From Saururus chinensis (lineage: Eukaryota; Streptophyta; Magnoliopsida; Piperales; Saururaceae): DNA of 64,000 nt. This document shows, piece after piece, positions 57,300 to 64,000 of the stretch. The notes under the pieces were generated by a model. The model saw nothing but the letters and a program-made list of their open reading frames with translations. It made no database searches and had not been told where the DNA came from. The stretch lies in NCBI GenBank assembly GCA_035235625.1, contig CP141140.1, forward strand, positions 54,803,351-54,867,350. The letters are read 5' to 3'. The position numbers and the translations under genes were made by a program. Numbering within the stretch: position 1 is the first letter of the stretch; every line of letters starts with the position of its first letter.

Positions 57300-59620
57300 T
57301 GTCAGAAAAGAATTATGCATACTACTATTAGACACACCTCATCAACAGTTTGCACTTTGCAGAAAATAGGCCATGTAGAACACACTATACTAACAAAGTC
57401 ACTATTTCGGTTCGCTTCCGTGGGGTTATTTCGGTTTGGTTCATTTGATTTTGGGAAAATTTTAAAAGTATAAAAAGAGGAAGAAGAAAGATGTGGTGAA
57501 GAGCTACAGCAAGGAAGTCGTCGGAAATGTAAAAACTCAGAAATACCTTGCCCAAATTATAAAAGCCAAAAAAAATCTTGCCTAAACCGTAAAAAACTAA
57601 AAATAACCCACCTAAAATGTAAAAATAAAAATTAATTGGCCTAAAACATAAATTTCACGGAATTTAAGCAAAATTTTAAAAAGTACAAAAATTATAAAAA
57701 TGGGCAAATTTTCAAAACAAATTTCAATCCATGTTCATTTCACCAAAACAAGGACATTTTATAAAATCAATTAGCAAATTTTATTACTATGAGATGAGCC
57801 CCTGGGCCATGTAGCTCCAATGCTTTTCCTCATTGGTGCAACATACACCAATGTGCACCCCCCTTGGTCTTTTCTTCGGTCCATCCCTTTCCATGGGGCA
57901 CACCTTACAACATCCCAGGTTTTTAAACCTTACAAGATTTGAGTATTGACTGAATTCTAGTCAACGGAAAAAAAAATTGAAAGACATAAATATTTTGAAA
58001 ATACTTGTCAAATTGGTGTAGACCGATGGTCTATACAAGTTAAATTAAAGATAAAAATGTAAAGAAAATAATTGAACTATAAAATAAAATAACTAAATTC
58101 TATTTTCTAGACTCTGAATTACTAATCTTCTCTAAAACTATAATGTGTTTTACGAGGAGCTCTTTGGGACAACTTTTGGGAACCAAGTCAGGGGCTTACT
58201 AGAGGAATTTTTAGGGATGCTGAGATCAGAGTGCACCCTGCATATGTAGTGAGCTTTATGGGATTGGATTGATAGTCGTGAGCTATCGACATAGTCTCAA
58301 ACATGTTCGCAAGGTATTGACAGTCTTCAACATGAGACTCAACATGTTGATAATGGTGTTGACAATGCTAGAAATGATAATTTAAAAGTAGGAGGGAGAA
58401 TACCAACCTCACAAGGTGTTGAAGTAAACCTAATATTAAGTTAAAAGGGGTCATATTCCACTAGAAGGGTGGTGATCCAAATGAGGAAAGTACATTTAGA
58501 GGTATTGACCAGGTATGGTTTGCACAAAAGGTGTTGAAAATGATGTGGTCTTCATTAGAGGTGTTGACCTAATGGGGGTCTTCAAGAGTTTAATGATGTG
58601 GAGTACTAAAAAGTCTCTACTCAAAAGAAAAGTTTTAGATGATGACTAGAAAATATTTTTCACGTATTTCTAATCTTCAAATAATCATTGTGTCATACTT
58701 AAGAGGGAAGCACTTAGCCAAGGGATATCAACCTTCAATAGGTCATTGCACAGATTATATTTTCTGGTGTCTAAGGACTTCATGAGGTCTAAACATCTTG
58801 CTATTTGTATCCATGTGCAGTATGGTAAAGACATCACCTTTATTGATGGCATAAGGAGTTGGCCAATTTAGTATAGAAAACTAAACATAACTCCAAGGGA
58901 AGAGTTAAGTTCAGCATGCTCCAAAGGGTAAAGTAGCTTATAATAGTAAATCTAGAAAGTGAGGAATCAAATACTATTAGTTACCCGTACTAATAGGCTA
59001 GGCTATGGGAAAAGTAGGATTTGGGAAGTTATGTTCAAAGGTTGGAGGAGGTGCAAGAGATCTGAACAACATCCAATGGAGATGATAATGAAAGATGGAT
59101 GGCATGAAATTACCCTTACAAAGTGAGGGAAGAGTTGGACTCACTAAGGTCCCCTCCATAAGTAAGTTTGAAGACAAGTACACTCCCTTATCAAATTGAT
59201 TAGTTGGTATTATAAATTTACTTTCGGGGTGTTATGTTTATTTAAAGACATAGAATTAAAGTGAGAGGAATAAGTGATCTACAAGGGAGTATGCTTATAT
59301 TTACAATAAAATTTAAGTACATCAGGATTTCTAAAAAGAAAGAAAAGTGGAGAAACTACATTAGAAACCACTAAAAGCTCCAGCAATGTGGGGAGGAAAC
59401 TCTAAAGAGTGAGGAGTACCAAGAATCGCCATCCTCACAGTAGCCTCAGGTGTCGTACGAGTCAATGATGTAAGACCGATCCCACTTGATATCTTATATC
59501 CCAAATGTATTGCTGGTAGAACCGACGATGATCATACCGCAACTCCTTTATGCACTCTAACATCTCTATGATGTGTGCCTTCAAGGCAACAAAGATTGAA
59601 GGTTGTGGCATTGTAGATGG
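57300..59620. other. AT-rich DNA, no gene
   Basis: 57480-57740 contains AAAATTTTAAAAA-type low-complexity sequence. 58280-58580 contains loosely repeated GTGTTGACC/ATGTTGACA motifs. No frames of note. Confidence 0.3.
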
Positions 59621-59790
59621 TGCAATGACCCTTATTTTTGTGCAATTTTTTTGCTAATTTTTCAGTGGGGAAATTTGATGTTTTGGCATGTTTAATTTTT
59701 TATATTTACCTCTATGTTCATGCCTGTATAATTGAGTGTGGGGATTAGTTGTGAGTTGTGGGCCTCAACGCGTCACAATAGACGCCATCA
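59621..59790 (+). mobile_element. LTR 5' fragment related to the large LTR family
   Basis: It starts TGCAATGACCCTTATTTTTG and continues like the start of the LTR at 18642 (TGTAATGTTCCTTAC...TTTTTGG...GTGTGGGGATTAGT...GTGGGCC). Similarity fades after about 59790 at an A/G-rich low-complexity tract. It is a truncated relative. Confidence 0.4.
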
Positions 59791-62700
59791 TGAAAAAGAA
59801 AGAAAAACAAAAGAAAAATGAAGAGAAAATGGGAGAGAGAAGAAAGGAAAGGAAATCTCTTTCTCTCTCTATATATATGATGGATTTTATATAAGTTATG
59901 TAATGAATTATGACTACGCTAAATATATGTGTGATGACAAATGTAAGTGTGATGAGCTGAAAGTTCTTCACACATTTGGTTTTTGTTCAAGTTCCCATAA
60001 AAGCTAAAAAATAACAATCCTACGGAATATTCAATAACCAGTAACAAGTTCTGTTAAATCACGTCCTCAAAACGTAAAGAGTGAAAAACAAAACTATTTC
60101 CTTTGCCATACTGAAATAGCCTTCCCTGTAGAAAAGCATAAAAGCACTCCACCGTTAAGGCATTCCTCCATCAAAGTGATTTTCTCATTAATTCTACCAA
60201 GCTATATTCTACAAATAATTCTGATGTCTCAATGGAAAACCTATTTTCTGCTCGTAGGGAAGACAACCTATGAAGTCGAACATATCCACTCAATTTTAAC
60301 GGCCTTAGCTTGGTAGGTGGAACTCATTCCAAACGTTATTTTCTTTAGGATTTTTTTTTGTGGGAGGGCCAAGAGTTACAATTTCCTTGTTATGCACAAA
60401 AGCAAGACCCCCTTAACAAGATTAAAGAATTTCTCCTACCCTAGAACATGTAAGACTTGATTTCATTCTCAACTATGTGAAAAGGCAATATTGATGCTAC
60501 CCAAGATAAATAGATAAGGAGTTCACCACCACCTCTTTTAACCAAGCCTAGCCCACCTCTTGAAGAAGGTTGGTGGATATCCACAGTCCATGTACATATG
60601 AAGGACACCGTATATGGTGTGTAAGTGGGGTAAGTTGGCTAAAACAAGGGGTGACCAACTATTCATCCAAGAAAAATTCTGGGTGTATTATATTTAAAAA
60701 AAGCCAGTAGGGAGTACTTGTTTGAAAAATATCATCTGTGTATCGAACTTTGTTGATTTTGCCTATCCAAGGCTATTTAATCGCGTACGCGTGACAAGTC
60801 AACAAATCGGCCACAAAGAGCACATTACACCACTGAATCCACACCAGATGTGATGTTCAGAGCTTATTGAGATGAAAAGTCAAGTTCGCAAGTCTGCACA
60901 GTGTCATTTCAGGATTTCACCCTAGCTCCTTTTTTAAACAACATTGCATGTACTCCCCATAAACAAACTACAAATGAAAAAAACTACTGGAAGACCATCA
61001 ACCTCCATCACTTCTTGTAACATGCACCTGCAACAGCCCAATTTGTGTCAACGCCCAGACGGAACATTGCTAAAAAATGAATGAAAAAAAGGAAAACGAA
61101 GAAGGAACAGCATACTACCAACAAAACAACGCCACCAACCAAAGCAACAACGGATTAGGGCATACAAAGTAAGATGATGTGATAAACTTATATTCCACAT
61201 CACAGCTTCCAACCCAAAAAAAAAGAGAGAATTCCAACACCCTTCAGGCACTCATATAATAGTTAAATGTCTCACAAAACCCCCTACTGCAGAAATTTAT
61301 CGTGAAGAGCATTGATAGAAAAGAAAAAATCAGAAACCAGACGCGAGTATCAGAGACCCCAACGAGTAGTATCCACTTTTCCGATTCAAGTACAATACTT
61401 GTCTGACCATATGGATAGTTGGCTTAAAACAGAATTAACGCCCTCTACAGCAAAAGGGGTAAGTAGACAGAATTGGCAGGTGTTAGAGAGTTGGAATGAA
61501 ACTCACTCACTCCAACTACAAAAGATAATTTCAAGGGTGTTCCGGCTTTTAAATAAAAAACACTCAAAGTAACTAAATAGAAAACTTGACTAGTAAAACA
61601 TAGTGCCAAAGATAGGGGCAATACCAAAGCAGACTCAAATTTATATAACCAGAGCAGTAAAGCATTTCTGCCCAAGTTAATATAACCAGCATATAAGTAC
61701 CACCTTCTATTCAACTTCCTACTTTTTGAAAAGGCAAGAGAAATCTAGATAGGAAACAATCCTATCACTTCCAGATACCATGATACATATACGTTTTAAC
61801 ATGTTTTTTATCAACCGATATATTGCATTAAGGAAAACAGAGTGCATTGCTTTTTGAATCTTAAAATGTTTCAACTTGAAAATTAAATTGTCTACAGGCT
61901 ATAGAATACTATTATCTTAAGAAGGGAAAAGCTAAGAGATCGAGGTATCTATTGCAAAAGGTATGCTGAAATGGAGGATGTTTCGGCTACAACCATTTGC
62001 ACCAGTTTCAACACAGATTTCAGCGGATGTATGGTGTTGTCAATAATGACACCGTCTTGATAGAGAAAATAATAAAAGTTTTAAGCACAAACATAAATAC
62101 CTTAGCAAGATGCGAGGAAGTGCAATTTTCTTCAAAAATGACAGAGAGTAAGCAAATACATGAAGTGCTAAGTAAAATAGCTATGCTCAGTTCATGTTGA
62201 AGTCATAAACTAAAAAGTGTGGACTCAAATATATTAATATCCTTTAGCTACTGAACAAGGACATAGTAATTAAAAAGATGGAGTGGCTTCACAAAATGAA
62301 GAGCAGAGCACGTTCTACAAGCACAATCCAGAGTACTTTCAAAAAAGAAAAATCGTTGTTTAACCAGCCAGCCATATACAATATGAGCAACTCAAGTCAG
62401 GATGTCCTAATCAATGAAATACAAGAGCAGAACCAGTCACAATTACATAATAAATGATTGTAGGCATAATAAGCAATAAACTCATATGAGAAGGCTAGAA
62501 CGTGAGGAAAGACATTGGTAGTGGGGTCTATCTAAGTCTATCGATCACTAGGAGCAGGAGAATTTCATAGAATCACCGTAGTTTCAACTCCACCAGACCA
62601 AACTCTTGCAAACACAATTAATAGTGCAAATAAGATAACTCCCGCTTGCTTTCAACACCATATAGCCACACCTGTCTGAAAATCAATATATTTATTTAAA

Positions 62701-63060
62701 TTTCAATCATATTGATCTGTCCAATTAGATAAATACAGCACCCCCTATCCAAAATCCAAAAAAACTCGAACAGATTTATTTAACTCACACTAATTATTAC
62801 AGTATATAAACTATATTTCATACAGAAAATGACCCCTCCTGTTGACATTAACAGGACACTCACCTGTTAACACTCTTTCAATAACAGTTTACAAATAATC
62901 TGTCAAATGGGTTGTGGGACTAGCGAAACCTCAAAAAGGATTGCAAAAGATGGTGGGGCACCAAACATTTTGACATGTGGGCCCCTCCATTTAAGTTCAT
63001 AAGTTTCAGCTATTAAGGCTGAAACTTACAAGTAGCACTCAGGGCCCATCAATAATGCAC
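59791..63060. other. AT-rich DNA, no gene recognised
   Basis: It contains short open frames at 61048-61251 (minus), 61312-61572 (plus), 61445-61714 (minus) and 61997-62200 (plus) with no motif. It could be intron or decayed element sequence. Confidence 0.25.
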
Positions 63061-63065
63061 CCAAC

Positions 63066-63263
63066 TTAAGTAAAACTACATTGCCTTTGATAGGTCAGTC
63101 TGTCACTAACCCCACTAATTAACCGTCTTAAAATCTTTGCTAGACATAGAACTCCAGCCCCAAATTCATCAGAGTCCCCAATACCATGGTAAGAATAGGT
63201 AGGATTTGCAGAAGAAGATGCCGTTCGTTCTTCATCCACCCCCACAAAACATTGTGAATCCAC
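63066..63263 (-). other. Possible exon, minus strand, unrecognised
   Basis: On the minus strand an acceptor-like CTTTCAAAAG leads into a frame reading VDSQCFVGVDEERTASSSA, then YSYHGIGDSDEFGAG. The composition is typical of real protein, unlike its surroundings. No domain was recognised and no joining exon found. Confidence 0.25.
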
Positions 63264-63923
63264 CTTTTGAAAGGTTATAAGTAACTTGCTAATAACAGAA
63301 AATTTACCCCCTTCACATAATTAAATAAAATGAAATCTAGAGTCAGTAAATCCTAACTCATCCAGAAGCACGGGCTTCCAATGAAACAGTTGTTGAGCTA
63401 GGAAACTACTGGCCTTTGATGAGTAGCCCTATAATTTCCCATCAGCCTTACTCCATCATATTTACCCTCTAATTTAATGTCAACTGCAAGGCCTTTCCTC
63501 TATCCTATTGATATACTATCAATCTTGTAACATACAACCCCTCTCAAAGTTTCTGTTTGCGCTTTGTGATTTCCCTCTTTCTACTTCTAATTACTTCATT
63601 ATCTTAATTTGCTCTTCCTGTTCTTGCAACTTATTTTATCCTTTCTTCTATGTTATCTTCTCCTCCATAAATCAATTCATTCTCATCAACCTATTGATCC
63701 CCCACCATAAATGACTAACTCTAATTGTTCTCCTTTCATGACTCAATTACTGAAATATTACAAAACTATCATCACCTTGTTTTTTTTGTGTTAATCGTTT
63801 ATACAAAAAAAACTAAGCTTAAATCTGCAAAATTGAAACCCAACCATTGACCATTTAAAACCAACTCTTATTATTTTTAAAATACCAAATTTATACCTAA
63901 CATCAAATGAGGCTCATATCAAT

Positions 63924-63935
63924 TCGTATCAGAGC
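63924..63935 (+). other. Primer-binding-site-like sequence at the right edge
   Basis: TCGTATCAGAGC differs at one base from the plant retroelement PBS TGGTATCAGAGC. It follows ...CTCATATCA, a possible LTR end, so a copia-like element may start here and run out of the window. No upstream LTR start was established. Confidence 0.35.
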
Positions 63936-64000
63936 TTGCCACTTGATCAAGTAGCCCATTTTAGAAAATTTTGAGACTAGGAAAACTAGCAAAAGCACTA

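Overview
The window is nuclear DNA of a flowering plant. It is AT-rich and packed with LTR-retrotransposon debris, solo LTRs, Stowaway-type and other MITEs and (TA)n runs, and its genes have GT-AG introns. Only one gene looks intact: a double B-box zinc-finger (BBX) gene at 52982-53943. The other recognisable host genes are two damaged copies of a neprosin-type secreted peptidase gene (exons at 12234-17992 and 37335-40482). I cannot name the species.

Layout. 1-1688: part of an LTR on the minus strand, abutting a (GGN)n glycine-rich tract. 2.2-2.7 kb: a segment repeated at 41.5-42.0 kb, downstream of the second neprosin copy, so a further repeat unit probably lies left of the window. 5.9-6.9 kb: Ty1/copia integrase relic. 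7.1-18.1 kb: neprosin unit A, swollen by insertions. These are an inverted pair of small secreted-protein gene copies (8.3-9.0 kb), a foldback element in a TA microsatellite (10.0 kb), and a Mutator-like element (12844-16838) with exact 9-bp target duplications that holds a 63-bp tandem array and a 2.1-kb solo LTR. 18.6-23.1 kb: a 4.4-kb solo LTR. 25.2-26.9 and 33.4-34.1 kb: a duplicated AT-rich segment split by a second LTR of the same large family, inverted (26921-33408), which itself holds a nested solo LTR (28727-30481). 35.7-42.0 kb: neprosin unit B, compact, with all seven exons present but several lesions. 42-52 kb: MITEs, a TA microsatellite, a decayed LTR element with a movement-protein-like domain (about 45.7-48.4 kb) and a 77-bp tandem repeat. 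52.98-53.94 kb: the BBX gene. 54-64 kb: mostly unannotatable AT-rich DNA with an LTR 5' fragment at 59.6 kb, two exon-like stretches and a possible retroelement primer-binding site at the right edge.

The main story is a layered history that can be read from the sequence: a tandem neprosin array, decayed after a MULE and a Stowaway MITE had entered before duplication, then expanded by LTR elements now reduced to solo LTRs. I found no clearly new multigene system. The most distinctive items are the palindromic 63-bp array, the pair of very large solo LTRs with their nested insertion, and the foldback element.
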